DNA of 64,000 bases, taken from contig CM036753.1 in NCBI GenBank assembly GCA_020796225.1, positions 69,121,865-69,185,864 of the forward strand. The letters are read 5' to 3'. Shown here piece by piece: positions 10,700-22,144 of the stretch; positions within the stretch are counted from its first letter, which is position 1, and every line of letters begins with the position of its first letter. The position numbers and the translations under genes are program-made. The notes below the pieces were generated by a model. That model worked only from the letters and a program-made list of their open reading frames with translations. It did not search any database and had not been told where the DNA came from. This stretch comes from Arion vulgaris (lineage: Eukaryota; Mollusca; Gastropoda; Stylommatophora; Arionidae).

Positions 10700-11475
10700 A
10701 TGTGCTGGAGACGTGAGGATATACCTGCTAGGTGTAAATGTCTGAGATTTGAAGATATACCTGCTGGAGGAGTAAATGTACTGGAGATTTGAAGATATAC
10801 CTGCTGGAGGGGTAAATGTACTGGAGACTTGAGGATATACCTGCGGGAAGTAAATGTACTGGAGATTTGAGGATATACTTGCTGGGAGTAAATGTACTGG
10901 AGACTTGAGGATATACCTGCTAGGAGTAAATGTACTGGAGATTTGAAGATATACCTGCTGGAAGAGTAAATGTACTGGAGACTTGAGGATATACCTGCTA
11001 GGAGTAAATGTACTGGAGATTTGAGGATATACCTGCTGGAGGAGTAAATGTACTGGAGATTTGAGGATATACCTGCTGGAGTAAATGTACTGGAGATTTG
11101 AGGACATACTTGCTGGGAGTAAATGTACTGGAGATTTGAGGATATACCTGCGGGAAGTAAATGTACTGGAGATTTGAGGATATACCTGCTAGGAGTAAAT
11201 GTACTGGAGATTTGAGGATATACCTGCGGGAAGTAAATGTACTGGAGATTTGAGGATATACCTGCTAGGAGTAAATGTACTGGAGATTTGAGGATATACC
11301 TGCTGGAGGAGTAAATGTACTGGAGATTTGAGGACATACCTGCTGGAGGAGTAAATGTACTGGAGATTTGAGGACATACCTGCTGGAGGAGTAAATGTAC
11401 TGGAGATTTTGAGGACATACCTGCTGGAGGAGTAAATGTACTGGAGATTTTGAGGACATACCTGCTGGGAGTAGT
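10700..11475. repeat. ~40-bp minisatellite, about 20 copies (duplication copy 1)
   Basis: Unit GAGGATATACCTGCTGGAGG then AGTAAATGTACTGGAGATTT, with shortened variants of 34-37 bp. The minus strand is open across many units, but only because the repeat lacks stops. Confidence 0.95.
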
Positions 11476-11494
11476 AGATTGTATAGCTCGTGAC

Positions 11495-11659
11495 CAGTGG
11501 CGGCTCGTCATTAGAGGCCAGTGGGGCCGAGCCCACTAAATAATGTTTAACGTGTATTTATTATTTTATAAATTAAAATATAAACTAATCCAAAAATCAT
11601 GGTTACTCTTAAAATTTGTGTCTGGCCCCACCAACAAAAATGAACACGAGCCGCCACTG
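11495..11659. mobile_element. 165-bp hAT-type MITE with 8-bp target duplication
   Basis: The ends are inverted repeats, CAGTGGCGGCTCGT and ACGAGCCGCCACTG, and the element is flanked by CTCGTGAC at 11487-11494 and 11660-11667. Eight-base duplications and CAG-type ends point to the hAT superfamily. No transposase coding; AT-rich interior. Confidence 0.9.
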
Positions 11660-11714
11660 CTCGTGACATTGTGTGCCACAAAAAACTTAATTGCATATCC
11701 TTTACAGGACTTTA

Positions 11715-11935
11715 AGAATCAACTCCAGCTTTTTAACGCTGTTTGTGATTTTTTAAGGCATTATTACGTTCAGTAGTTTGCCACTGCTTTCTGAACGGGC
11801 GGTGCCATCATCATTTTGTAAAAATGATCGCGAAACAATTTGCAGCCAAACTGTCAGCAGCGTGATTCGAACACAGAACGTCGGGGTTAATAGACCGAGT
11901 CACTATCCCCTAACCACATACGCGACCGTTGTGCG
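11715..11935 (-). mobile_element. tRNA-SINE 2 copy
   Basis: On the minus strand the head has TGGTTAGGGGATAGTGA (A-box position) and GTGTTCGAATCACG (B box), then GTTTGGCTGCAAATTGTT and CCGTTCAGAAAGCAGTGGC. The same order is found at 60345-60560. Confidence 0.75.
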
Positions 11936-12059
11936 CTATAATGCTACACTATTTCAACTAACCCTCTAGGACTAGAAATAAAACACACACCAGACTTATA
12001 AAGCACATACTTATAAATTATATAGTGTCCTGGATACTGAGGAAAACTAATCTACCCAG

Positions 12060-12290
12060 CTAAATAACACTGGAAAGAAAATTACACTCACCGCTATATG
12101 GGCTAAAAAAGACAGTGAAGCTCAGACAAAAACGACATTGAATATATAGATAATAATTATAAAGAACGAAAGGAAGGAACAGCTTTCTGATACAGTGAAG
12201 GAAAACACAGACTAGTACTAAACTGAGGTTCGAACCAGTAACAACTATCACTTGACTAGACAAACAATCAGACAATGTCTACGTTTTGTT
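12060..12290 (-). mobile_element. tRNA-like SINE head, family uncertain
   Basis: On the minus strand TACTGGTTCGAACCTCAG matches a B box, preceded by TTTGTCTAGTCAAGTGATAG. It resembles the head at 46815-46890. Spurious short open frames exist on both strands. Confidence 0.4.
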
Positions 12291-12570
12291 ACGACCAGCA
12301 AGTTTTAACAAATAACAAATATGAGAAACGTAAACAGAAATATATTTTTAAAAATCGTGACCATACATCGACAGACCTAATTAACTTCACACCTTATCTT
12401 AGACCTCGTAATGGTAAACATATAATTTGTTATGATAATGCAGCACAGGTAATGTAACATACCTGGCAACTGGGAGACGGACGTATTGACAAAGAAGGTC
12501 ATGAAACGACCTTAACATAAATTATTAAAAAGGATAAAGAGTTTTGTTACAAGAGTTTGTGTTTCTATAA

Positions 12571-12714
12571 AGATCTAGAATTACCTGGAGAAGAGAGCTG
12601 GAGATCTAGAATTACCTGGAGAAGAGAGCTGGAGATCTAGAATTACCTGGAGAAGAGAGCTGGAGACTGATATAAAAGGATAGGTAAGACGTGGACAAAT
12701 TTGGAAGGGATGGC

Positions 12715-12752
<38 letters not shown>

Positions 12753-12840
12753 GAGTTGTTGGAAGAAGTTTATTGAAGATCTGTGCTCTGTTGGAAGTTG
12801 AAAGATGAAGAAGAACAAGACGAAGAAGAAAGAGTTTTGC
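12571..12840 (+). mobile_element. LINE-I 3' end carrying a 31-bp triplication and a GA tract
   Basis: The sequence CTGGAGAAGAGAGCTGGAG, then TATAAAAGGATA, then GGAAGAAGTTT and a GAAGAAGAAG end matches the minus strand of 27850-28100. Inside it the 31-bp unit starting AGATCTAGAATTACC occurs three times (12571-12663), and a (GA)n run sits at about 12719-12749. Confidence 0.7.
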
Positions 12841-12889
12841 TTCTAGAAAACAACATGGAAATGTGTGTGTGTGGGGTGGGGGTGGAAGA

Positions 12890-13108
12890 GGGAATTACAT
12901 CCAAGTCACGATGCAAGTAATAATTCACAACAGTACTACATCCAAGTCACGATGCAAGTAATAATTCACAACAGTACGTACCAGTTCACCAGTAAATCAA
13001 AGTTACCATGCAAGTAATAATTCACAACAGTACGTACCAGTTCACCAGTAAATCCAAGTTACCATGCAAGTAATAATTCACAACAGTACGTACCAGTTCA
13101 CCAGTAAA
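12890..13108. repeat. ~41/61-bp minisatellite
   Basis: Four units built on CATGCAAGTAATAATTCACAACAGTAC, the later ones extended by GTACCAGTTCACCAGTAAATC. Confidence 0.9.
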
Positions 13109-13239
13109 GAGCAAGCCGTACTATTCATTCTTTGCTACAGGCAACAACAGACTAAGATACGATCTTTTCACTAAGCTAAAGCCAGGAAAATATGATGTGT
13201 TAAACTAACAAAATGACTTCTAAATATCTTTAATACAAA

Positions 13240-13398
13240 TATACAGGGCATAACATTAAGACTGATATACAGGGCATAACATTAAGACTGATATACAGGG
13301 CATAACATTAAGACTGATATACAGGGCATAACATTAAGACTGATATACAGGGCATACCATTAAGACTGATATACAGGACATAACATTAAGACTGATAT
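13240..13398. repeat. 26-bp minisatellite, six copies
   Basis: Unit ATACAGGGCATAACATTAAG plus ACTGAT, nearly perfect. Confidence 0.95.
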
Positions 13399-13409
13399 GG
13401 CCATTACCA

Positions 13410-13700
13410 GTTCCAATGCACTGCAAGCTCTTTCGAAATCTCGACACCCTGATGACGGTCACATATATCTTGCAACATATTCAAGCTGATGTCTGCAAAC
13501 AGTTCACATCAAAGAGCAATGCTACTAAAATACAGTGGATACAAAGCAAAAGACCGTCCACGCACAAAGTGGACTTCAGAAATAACAGAAACAGTGAAAA
13601 CACTACTTATGAAGCACACACAAAAACATGTTCTAGAAATCTCTTCTTATCTTTACGCTGTGAGTCAAAACATGATTAGAGAAAAATAAAGAAAGACCCA
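13410..13700 (+). mobile_element. LINE-D 3' fragment
   Basis: Encodes 'RAMLLKYSGYKAKDRPRTKW' and a short C-terminus in one frame; a second frame is also open over the same span. The match at 56710-56850 (minus strand) identifies it as the end of a LINE. Confidence 0.6.
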
Positions 13701-13959
13701 ATGCTCTTTTATTGGGATATATTAAAATTGGTTCCATTTGTTATATAAATTGAATCACAATGATATAAAATCTAATAGTAAATACGTTAAGCAACACAGT
13801 ATGGAGTTATTGTTGTTACTATAGTTTATATTATTATTATTATTATCCCATATAACTAGTTATACACAGTTAACATAAACCACTGACTGACATATATCTC
13901 AGCTGCTTATAAATCATTAGGAAAATAAAATCTAAGAACAAAAATAATTGAAACTCTTC

Positions 13960-14280
13960 CTCTTCTTCACCCTTCGCCACTAGGGAGGCATAAGTCCGCA
14001 ATCAAGGCCTTTCAAGTCAGCCTGTCCAAGGCGTTCTTTTTTCAGATCTTTTCACTATCTCTTCATTTTCTTGCCATGACTCCCTCCTTGCTGGGTCCTT
14101 CTTCCTCGGATGGCAAGCTATGAATTTTCCTGATTGTAGTTTCTGTAGTTATTTAGTGATGTTCACGGGGTGGGGTAGCTAGCCCCCACCTCCTTAGTCG
14201 CCTCTTACGATATATGTGGCAGGTAACAGTGGTTCTATTCTTTACACCTCTAATTTGGCCTCCGGTAACCACTCAGGAGA
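13960..14280 (-). mobile_element. Core-SINE type III (long-tail variant), copy 1
   Basis: On the minus strand it starts like type I (GAGTGGTTACCGGAGGCC, then AAAGAATAGAACCACTG, then the CGTAAGAGGCGACTAAGG core) but then switches to a different ~230-bp 3' part rich in GAAG, ending GGGTGAAGAAGAGGAAG. Confidence 0.75.
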
Positions 14281-14369
14281 ATTGAAACTCAGGTTTTGTT
14301 TATATAGAAACATATCATTGACTCACTGAAAGGTAGATTTTTTTACAAATGCATTCTGTTTGGATACAC

Positions 14370-14500
14370 ACCAATAGATATAAAGGAAAACTAGTTAATA
14401 GTGTTGAATACATAAGCTCATTGCTACCAAGCGACGGAAATGTTAGAAAAGAAATAAAAAGAAGTATGAACATCATTAAGCCACAGAGTATATATACATC
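14370..14500 (+). mobile_element. LINE-F internal fragment
   Basis: Short stretch encoding 'VEYISSLLPSDGNVRKEIKR', the segment that precedes the zinc-binding-like C-terminus in the LINE-F copy at 42290. Confidence 0.5.
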
Positions 14501-14819
14501 TAACTGAGGTAAGCTTTAGGGAATAAAGTTTCGTTTTTACTAAACACTAAATATTGGAAGAATTCCTTTTACGTTTTATATTCCTAGTTGGTATTCATTA
14601 TATCGTAATCCTTCTCATATTCATGCCTCGAACATCTGAATTATTTGGTTGCAGATATTTCACTGTGACGCCCCTGATAGAATAAACAGGTATCCCAGAG
14701 CATGTATGTGGTTTATCAACAAAACAACATATTCTAGTCACGTTTTTACATTTCAAATCAACCAGAACGGAGTTCGAGTTCGGCGTGCGTTAGTAGAAAA
14801 ATAAGATTAAATATACAGA

Positions 14820-15500
14820 ACATGTATGAGATTAGAAAGGAGTTTAGAGAGGAGGAGAAATGGTGAGAGATGGATAGAGACAGGGATGGAGAAATGGTGA
14901 GAGAGAGATGGATAGAGACAGGGAGGGATAAATGGTGAGAGAGAGATAGATAGAGACAGGGAGGGAGAAATGGTGAGAGAGAGATGGAGACAGGGAGGGG
15001 GAGATGTCGAAAGAGAGGAGGTGAGGCAGGGAGGGAGAAATGGTGAGAGAGAGATAGATAGAGACAGGGATGGAGAAATGGTGAGAGAGAGATGGATAGA
15101 GACAGGGAGGGATAAATGGTGAGAGAGAGATAGATAGAGACAGGAAGGGGGAGGTCGAAAGACAGGAGGTGAGACAGGGAGGAAGAGATGGGTTGAGATA
15201 GGGATGGAGAGATGACAAGAGAGAGGAATTGAGACGGGGAGGGAGAGATGATAAGAAAGAGAGAGAGGGGGGATAGAGGCATAGAGGTAGGGAGGGAAAG
15301 ATGGCGAGAGAGAGGATGTGAGACAGGGAGGGTTAGCGAGATAGTGACTGTTAAAAAATAAGTGAGAGATGGCGAGAGAGAGAGAGAGAGCGCGAGAGTG
15401 ATTGAGATAGGGAGGAAGGGATGGTGAGAGGGATAGAAAGAGAGAGAAATTGGAAGCATGGAGAGAGAAAGTGAAAGACAGAAAAGAAGAGGCAGAATGA
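14820..15500. repeat. Purine-rich degenerate minisatellite (copy 1)
   Basis: Almost pure purine on the + strand. Ordered units of GAGACAGGGAGGGAGAAATGG then TGAGAGAGAGATGGATA give way to looser GAGA repeats. Long minus-strand open frames are by-products of the composition. Confidence 0.9.
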
Positions 15501-15794
15501 AACGGGATGATATAGAGAAAGAATGAGGTATATGTGAGAAGTGCCAAAAGGGAATAGATAGGGCCAGTGAAAGAGTGGTACTTTTCATGATGTCACTTCT
15601 GACAAGAAAAATATCTTTTCTTAAGAGACAAAATGATAAACACAAACATTAGCAATATTGAATGGCAACATCAATGAAACATATGTAGTTATTTATACCG
15701 AGGGTTCAGTCATTCACCGACAATGATGTGTGGGGACTTGTTCAGCACGCTCAGGTGGAAAAATAATTAAACATTTTACAATTATTTTTCCGAT

Positions 15795-15985
15795 CCAGAA
15801 ACACTTGAGCTTTCAGCTCTTCGGCTCAGTGCCATGAACATCGTAACCCTTCGGTTCGGTGCCACGAAAACCGTAAATCTGGACAATATGTAGCTTTTCT
15901 GCCAGCCAGCGGAATTGAACCCGCACTCACAGGGAGCTTGTCACCCGTCTCCAACGCGCTACGAACACGCTGGGCAGGCGGGCGA
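15795..15985 (-). mobile_element. tRNA-SINE 3, copy 1
   Basis: On the minus strand the head CCGCCTGCCCAGCGTGTTCG is followed by TAGCGCGTTGGA (A box) and GGTTCAATTCC (B box, 15911-15921), then a tail with two paired phrases, GGCACCGAACCGAAGGGTTA and GGCACTGAGCCGAAGAGCTG. Confidence 0.85.
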
Positions 15986-16129
15986 GGACAAATAATAAAA
16001 GCCAGTGAGGCTAACATGTCAACCACAAGTAGTTTGGCAATATAAGTAAGGGCGGTTACAGTGGCGATGACGACTGTCGTGTTGTCATGCTCAGTGACTC
16101 CATGGGTATAATTCATAAAGTCGAAACAT

Positions 16130-16385
16130 ACATGATGAGGTGAAACTGGGTGGAGGTACTAGTACAGACAGGGATCAGAGAAATCACCTTCATTTTTGTC
16201 CCTGGACACGTAGGAGTCAGGGTTAATGAACGAACTGGTAGATTGGCTGGCATGGTTACGATATCAGAGAGAGCTGCCATGGATCGAAATGACATTCTTA
16301 ACGGATTGAGAGAATCTTTCCGAACAGAAGAGTTCCAGGGTTGTGAGTCCCAGTAGCTAACCAGATTAAGAGAGATGGGTGTCGA
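16130..16385 (+). pseudogene. LINE RNase H C-terminal fragment (LINE-K)
   Basis: Encodes 'IFVPGHVGVRVNERTGRLAG' and then 'AMDRNDILNGLRESF', the end of a LINE-type RNase H domain: HVGV..NERT.RLA corresponds to the conserved HxGxxxNExAD region. The last catalytic Asp position reads Gly (NERTGRLAG for NERADRLAG). Upstream catalytic blocks are not present. It ends at the duplication junction. Confidence 0.75.
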
Positions 16386-16464
16386 TATTGTTCCAACTCT
16401 CGCTGTCATATGTTAGGATTGATACAACATTTGAATTGAAAATTCGTAATTTATACTTACATGG

Positions 16465-16555
16465 TTAACTTAATAAAGATCTCTTGGTCGAAATGTCATG
16501 TTTTGTTGTTAAACTTCATAAAACTACATTACTCTAGTGTTTGCTTATTATGTCA
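16465..16555 (+). mobile_element. Penelope-like 3' terminus (duplicated)
   Basis: Copy of 10515-10605. Confidence 0.55.
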
Positions 16556-16649
16556 TATGAATATAATTTTAAATTACTGCATTCTTCCATTTTAGCGATA
16601 AAAATGAAGAAATCTAATGAAGACTTGGCGAATTACCTTCTGTGAGTAA

Positions 16650-17425
16650 ATGTGCTGGAGACGTGAGGATATACCTGCTAGGTGTAAATGTGCTGGAGAT
16701 TTGAAGATATACCTGCTGGAGGAGTAAATGTACTGGAGATTTGAAGATATACCTGCTGGAGGGGTAAATGTACTGGAGACTTGAGGATATACCTGCGGGA
16801 AGTAAATGTACTGGAGATTTGAGGATATACTTGCTGGGAGTAAATGTACTGGAGACTTGAGGATATACCTGCTAGGAGTAAATGTACTGGAGATTTGAAG
16901 ATATACCTGCTGGAAGAGTAAATGTACTGGAGACTTGAGGATATACCTGCTAGGAGTAAATGTACTGGAGATTTGAGGATATACCTGCTGGAGGAGTAAA
17001 TGTACTGGAGATTTGAGGATATACCTGCTGGAGTAAATGTACTGGAGATTTGAGGACATACTTGCTGGGAGTAAATGTACTGGAGATTTGAGGATATACC
17101 TGCGGGAAGTAAATGTACTGGAGATTTGAGGATATACCTGCTAGGAGTAAATGTACTGGAGATTTGAGGATATACCTGCGGGAAGTAAATGTACTGGAGA
17201 TTTGAGGATATACCTGCTAGGAGTAAATGTACTGGAGATTTGAGGATATACCTGCTGGAGGAGTAAATGTACTGGAGATTTGAGGACATACCTGCTGGAG
17301 GAGTAAATGTACTGGAGATTTGAGGACATACCTGCTGGAGGAGTAAATGTACTGGAGATTTTGAGGACATACCTGCTGGAGGAGTAAATGTACTGGAGAT
17401 TTTGAGGACATACCTGCTGGGAGTA
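16650..17425. repeat. ~40-bp minisatellite (duplication copy 2)
   Basis: Copy of 10700-11475 with the same order of variant units, which shows that the array was already formed before the duplication. Confidence 0.95.
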
Positions 17426-17446
17426 GTAGATTGTATAGCTCGTGAC

Positions 17447-17612
17447 CAGTGGCGGCTCGTCATTAAGGGCCAGTGGGGCCGAGCCCCACTAAATAATGTT
17501 TAACGTGTATTTATTATTTTATAAATTAAAATATAAACTAATCCAAAAATCATGGTTACTCTTAAAATTTGTGTCTGGCCCCACCAACAAAAATGAACAC
17601 GAGCCGCCACTG
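17447..17612. mobile_element. hAT-type MITE (duplicated)
   Basis: Copy of 11495-11659 with the same CTCGTGAC flanks (17439-17446 and 17613-17620); one or two bases differ. Confidence 0.9.
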
Positions 17613-17667
17613 CTCGTGACATTGTGTGCCACAAAAAACTTAATTGCATATCCTTTACAGGACTTTA

Positions 17668-17887
17668 AGAATCAACTCCAGCTTTTTAACGCTGTTTGTG
17701 ATTTTTTAAGGCATTATTACGTTCAGTAGTTTGCCATTGCTTTCTGAACGGCGGTGCCATCATCATTTTGTAAAAATGATCGCGAAACAATTTGCAGCCA
17801 AACTGTCAGCAGCGTGATTCGAACACAGAACGTCGGGGTTAATAGACCGAGTCACTATCCCCTAACCACATACGCGACCGTTGTGCG
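17668..17887 (-). mobile_element. tRNA-SINE 2 (duplicated)
   Basis: Copy of 11715-11935. Confidence 0.75.
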
Positions 17888-18011
17888 CTATAATGCTACA
17901 CTATTTCAACTAACCCTCTAGGACTAGAAATAAAACACACACCAGACTTATAAAGCACATACTTATAAATTATATAGTGTCCTGGATACTGAGGAAAACT
18001 AATCTACCCAG

Positions 18012-18242
18012 CTAAATAACACTGGAAAGAAAATTACACTCACCGCTATATGGGCTAAAAAAGACAGTGAAGCTCAGACAAAAACGACATTGAATATATA
18101 GATAATAATTATAAAGAACGAAAGGAAGGAACAGCTTTCTGATACAGTGAAGGAAAACACAGACTAGTACTAAACTGAGGTTCGAACCAGTAACAACTAT
18201 CACTTGACTAGACAAACAATCAGACAATGTCTACGTTTTGTT
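18012..18242 (-). mobile_element. tRNA-like SINE head, family uncertain (duplicated)
   Basis: Copy of 12060-12290, including the GGTTCGAACC box on the minus strand. Confidence 0.4.
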
Positions 18243-18520
18243 ACGACCAGCAAGTTTTAACAAATAACAAATATGAGAAACGTAAACAGAAATATATTTT
18301 TAAAAATCGTGACCATACATCGACAGACCTAATTAACTTCACACCTTATCTTAGACCTCGTAATGGTAAACATATAATTTGTTATGATAATGCAGCACAG
18401 GTAATGTAACATACCTGGCAACTGGGAGACGGACGTATTGACAAAGAAGGTCATGAAACGACCTTAACATAAATTATTAAAAGGATAAAAGTTTTGTTAC
18501 AAGAGTTTGTGTTTCTATAA

Positions 18521-18664
18521 AGATCTAGAATTACCTGGAGAAGAGAGCTGGAGATCTAGAATTACCTGGAGAAGAGAGCTGGAGATCTAGAATTACCTGG
18601 AGAAGAGAGCTGGAGACTGATATAAAAGGATAGGTAAGACGTGGACAAATTTGGAAGGGATGGC

Positions 18665-18711
<47 letters not shown>

Positions 18712-18795
18712 GTTGGAAGAAGTTTATTGAAGATCTGTGCTCTGTTGGAAGTTGAAAGATGAAGAAGAACAAGACGAAGAAGAAAGAGTTTTGCT
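18521..18795 (+). mobile_element. LINE-I 3' end (duplicated)
   Basis: Copy of 12571-12840. The three 31-bp units are kept; the GA tract has a different length and has lost the GAA interruption. Confidence 0.7.
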
Positions 18796-18849
18796 TCTAG
18801 AAAACAACATGGAAATGTGTGTGTGTGTGGGTGGGGGGTGGAAGAGGGG

Positions 18850-19065
18850 AATTACATCCAAGTCACGATGCAAGTAATAATTCACAACAGTACTACATCC
18901 AAGTCACGATGCAAGTAATAATTCACAACAGTACGTACCAGTTCACCAGTAAATCAAAGTTACCATGCAAGTAATAATTCACAACAGTACGTACCAGTTC
19001 ACCAGTAAATCCAAGTTACCATGCAAGTAATAATTCACAACAGTACGTACCAGTTCACCAGTAAA
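18850..19065. repeat. ~41/61-bp minisatellite (duplicated)
   Basis: Copy of 12890-13108. Confidence 0.9.
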
Positions 19066-19194
19066 GAGCAAGCCGTACTATTCATTCTTTGCTACAGGCA
19101 ACAACAGACTAAGATACGATCTTTTCACTAAGCTAAAGCCAGGAAAATATGATGTGTTAAACTAACAAAATGACTTCTAAATATCTTTAATACA

Positions 19195-19355
19195 AATATA
19201 CAGGGCATAACATTAAGACTGATATACAGGGCATAACATTAAGACTGATATACAGGGCATAACATTAAGACTGATATACAGGGCATAACATTAAGACTGA
19301 TATACAGGGCATAACATTAAGACTGATATACAGGACATAACATTAAGACTGATAT
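19195..19355. repeat. 26-bp minisatellite (duplicated)
   Basis: Copy of 13240-13398, same number of units, one variant base less. Confidence 0.95.
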
Positions 19356-19366
19356 GGCCATTACCA

Positions 19367-19660
19367 GTTCCAATGCACTGCAAGCTCTTTCGAAATCTCG
19401 ACACCCTGATGACGGTCAAATATATCTTGCAACATATTCAAGCTGATGTCTGCAAACAGTTCACATCAAAGAGCAATGCTACTAAAATACAGTGGATACA
19501 AAGCAAAAGACCGTCCACGCACAAAGTGGACTTCAGAAATAACAGAAACAGTGAAAACACTACTTATGAAGTACACACAAAAACATGTTCTAGAAATCTC
19601 TTCTTATCTTTACGCTGTGAGTCAAAACATGATTAGAGAAAAATAAAGAAAGACCCAATG
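19367..19660 (+). mobile_element. LINE-D 3' fragment (duplicated)
   Basis: Copy of 13410-13700. Confidence 0.6.
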
Positions 19661-19909
19661 CTCTTTTATTGGACATGTTAAAATTGGTTCCATGTGTTAT
19701 ATAAATTGAATCACAATGATATAAAATCTAATAGTAAATTCGTTAAGCAACACAGTATGGAGTTATTGTTGTTACTATAGTTTATATTATTATTATTATT
19801 ATCCCATATAACTAGTTATACACAGTTAACATAAACCACTGACTGACATATATCTCAGCTGCTTATAAATCATTAGGAAAATAAAATCTAAGAACAAAAA
19901 TAATTGAAA

Positions 19910-20235
19910 CTCTTCCTCTTCTTCACCCTTCGCCACTAGGAGGCATAAGTCACCAATCAAGGCCTTTCAAGTCAGCCTATCCAAGGCGTTCTTTTTTCAG
20001 ATCTTTTCACTATCTCTTCATTTTCTTGCCATGACTCCCTCCTTGCTGGATCCTTCTTCCTCGGATGGCAATCTATGAATTTTCCTGGTTGTGGTTTCTG
20101 TAGTTATTTAGTGATGTTCACGGGGTGGGGTAGCTATCCCCCACCTCCTTAGTCGCCTCTTACGACATATGTGGCAGGTAACAGTGGTTCTATTCTTTAC
20201 ACCTCTAATTTGGCCTCCGGTAACCACTCAGGAGA
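19910..20235 (-). mobile_element. Core-SINE type III (duplicated)
   Basis: Copy of 13960-14280, with the core CGTAAGAGGCGACTAAGG intact. Confidence 0.75.
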
Positions 20236-20329
20236 ATTGAAACTCAGGTTTTGTTTATATAGAAACATATCATTGACTCACTGAAAGGTAGATTTTTTTA
20301 CAAATGCATTTTGTTTGGATACACACCAA

Positions 20330-20450
20330 TAGATATAAAGGAAAACTAGTTAATAGTGTTGAATACATAAGCTCATTGCTACCAAGCGACGGAAATGTTA
20401 GAAAAGAAATAAAAAGAAGTATGAACATCATTAAGCCACAGAGTATACAT
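20330..20450 (+). mobile_element. LINE-F internal fragment (duplicated)
   Basis: Copy of 14370-14500. Confidence 0.5.
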
Positions 20451-20769
20451 ATTAACTGAGGTAAGCTTTAGGGAACAAAGTTTCGTTTTTACTAAACACT
20501 AAATGTTGGCAGAATTCCTTTTACGTTTTATATTCCTAGTTGGTATTCATTATATCGTAATCCTTCTCATATTCATGCCTCGAACATCTGAATTATTTGG
20601 TTGCAGATATTTCACTGTGACGCCCCTGATAGAATAAACAGGTATCCCAGAGCATGTATGTGGTTTATCAACAAAACAACATATTCTAGTCACGTTTTTA
20701 CATTTCAAATCAACCGGAACGGAGTTCGAGTTCGGCGTGCGTTAGTAGAAAAATAAGATTAAATATACA

Positions 20770-21400
20770 GAACATGTATGAGATTAGAGAGGAGTTTAGA
20801 CAGGGAGGGAGAAATGGTGAGAGAGAGATGGATAGAGACAGGGATGGAGAAATGGTGAGAGAGAGATGGATAGAGACAGGGAGGGATAAATGGTGAGAGA
20901 GAGATAGATAGAGACAGGGAGGGAGAAATGGTGAGAGAGAGATGGATAGAGACAGGGAGGGAGAAATGGTGAGACAGATAGAGACAGGGAGGGGGAGATG
21001 TCGAAAGAGAGAGGTGAGGAAGGAGGAGAAATGGTGAGAGAGATAGATAGAGACAAGGAGGGAGATGGCGAAAGACAGGAGGTGAGACAGGGAGGAAGAG
21101 ATGGGTTGAGATAGGGATGGAGAGATGACAGAGAGAGGTGAGACGGGGAGGGAGAGATGGTGAGAAAGAAGAGAGGGGGATAGAGGCATAGAGGCAGGGA
21201 GGAAAGATGGCAAGAGAGAGATGTGAGACAGGGAGGGTTAGCGAGATAGTGACTGTTAAAAAATAAGTGAGAGATGGCGAGAGAGAGAGAGAGAGAGAGC
21301 GCGAGAGTGATTGAGATAGGGAGGAAGGGATGGTGAGAGGATAGAAGAGAAATTGGAAGCATGGGGAGAAAGTGAAAGACAGAAAGAAGAGGCAGAAGGA
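20770..21400. repeat. Purine-rich degenerate minisatellite (duplicated)
   Basis: Counterpart of 14820-15500, but with many small deletions and different unit numbers. It is the most diverged part of the duplication. Confidence 0.9.
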
Positions 21401-21689
21401 AACGGAATGATATAGAGAAAGAATGAGGTATATGTGAGAAGTGCCAAAAGGGAATAGATAGGGCCAGTGAAAGAGTGGTACTTTTCATGATGTCACTTCT
21501 GACAACAAAAATATCTTTTCTTAAGAGACAAAATGATAAACACAAACATCAGCAATATTGAATGGCAACATCAATGAAACATATGTAGTTATTTATACCG
21601 AGGGTTCAGTCATTCACCAACAATGATGTGTGGGGACTTGTTCAGCACGCTCAGGTGGAAAAATAATTAAACATTTTACAATTATTTTT

Positions 21690-21885
21690 CCGATCCCGAA
21701 GCACTTGAGCTTTCAGCTCTTCGGCTCGGTGCCATGAACATCGTAACCCTTCGGTTCGGTGCCACGAAAACCGTAAATCTGGACAATATGTAGCTTTTCT
21801 GCCAGCCAGCGGAATTGAACCCGCACTCACAGGAGCTTGTCACCCGTCGTCCAACGCGCTACGAACACGCTGGGCAGGCGGCGAG
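21690..21885 (-). mobile_element. tRNA-SINE 3 (duplicated)
   Basis: Copy of 15795-15985, B box complement at 21811-21821. Confidence 0.85.
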
Positions 21886-22144
21886 GACAAATAATAAAAG
21901 CCAGTGAGGCTAACATGTCAACCACAAGTAGTTTGGTAATGGAAGTACGGGCGATTACAGTGGCGATGACGACTGTCGTGTTGTCATACTCAGTGACTCC
22001 ATGAGTATAATTCATAAAGTCGAAACATACATGATGAGGTGAAACTGGGTGGAGGTACTAGTACAGACAGGGATCAGAGAAATCACCTTCATTTTTATCC
22101 CTGGACACGCAGGAGTCAGGGTTAATGAACGAACTGATAGGGGT

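Larger units (their letters stand above)
10441..16390 (+). repeat. Tandem segmental duplication, copy 1 (5,950 bp)
   Basis: Everything from TTCCAACTCTCGCTG at 10441 recurs in order from 16391, with only scattered substitutions, small indels and length changes in simple repeats. Copy 1 begins inside a LINE-A remnant that continues to its left, and ends inside an RNase H fragment that continues past the end of copy 2, so the unit was copied in direct tandem. Confidence 0.97.

Noticed and set aside
10642..11536. 289-codon minus-strand frame (and its duplicate at 16678-17463)
   Set aside because: Translation of the 40-bp minisatellite; shifts among several frames and ends in MITE sequence.
14758..15645. 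295-codon Ser/Leu/Pro-rich minus-strand frame
   Set aside because: Made by the purine-rich array; low complexity, and the corresponding frame is broken in the duplicate.
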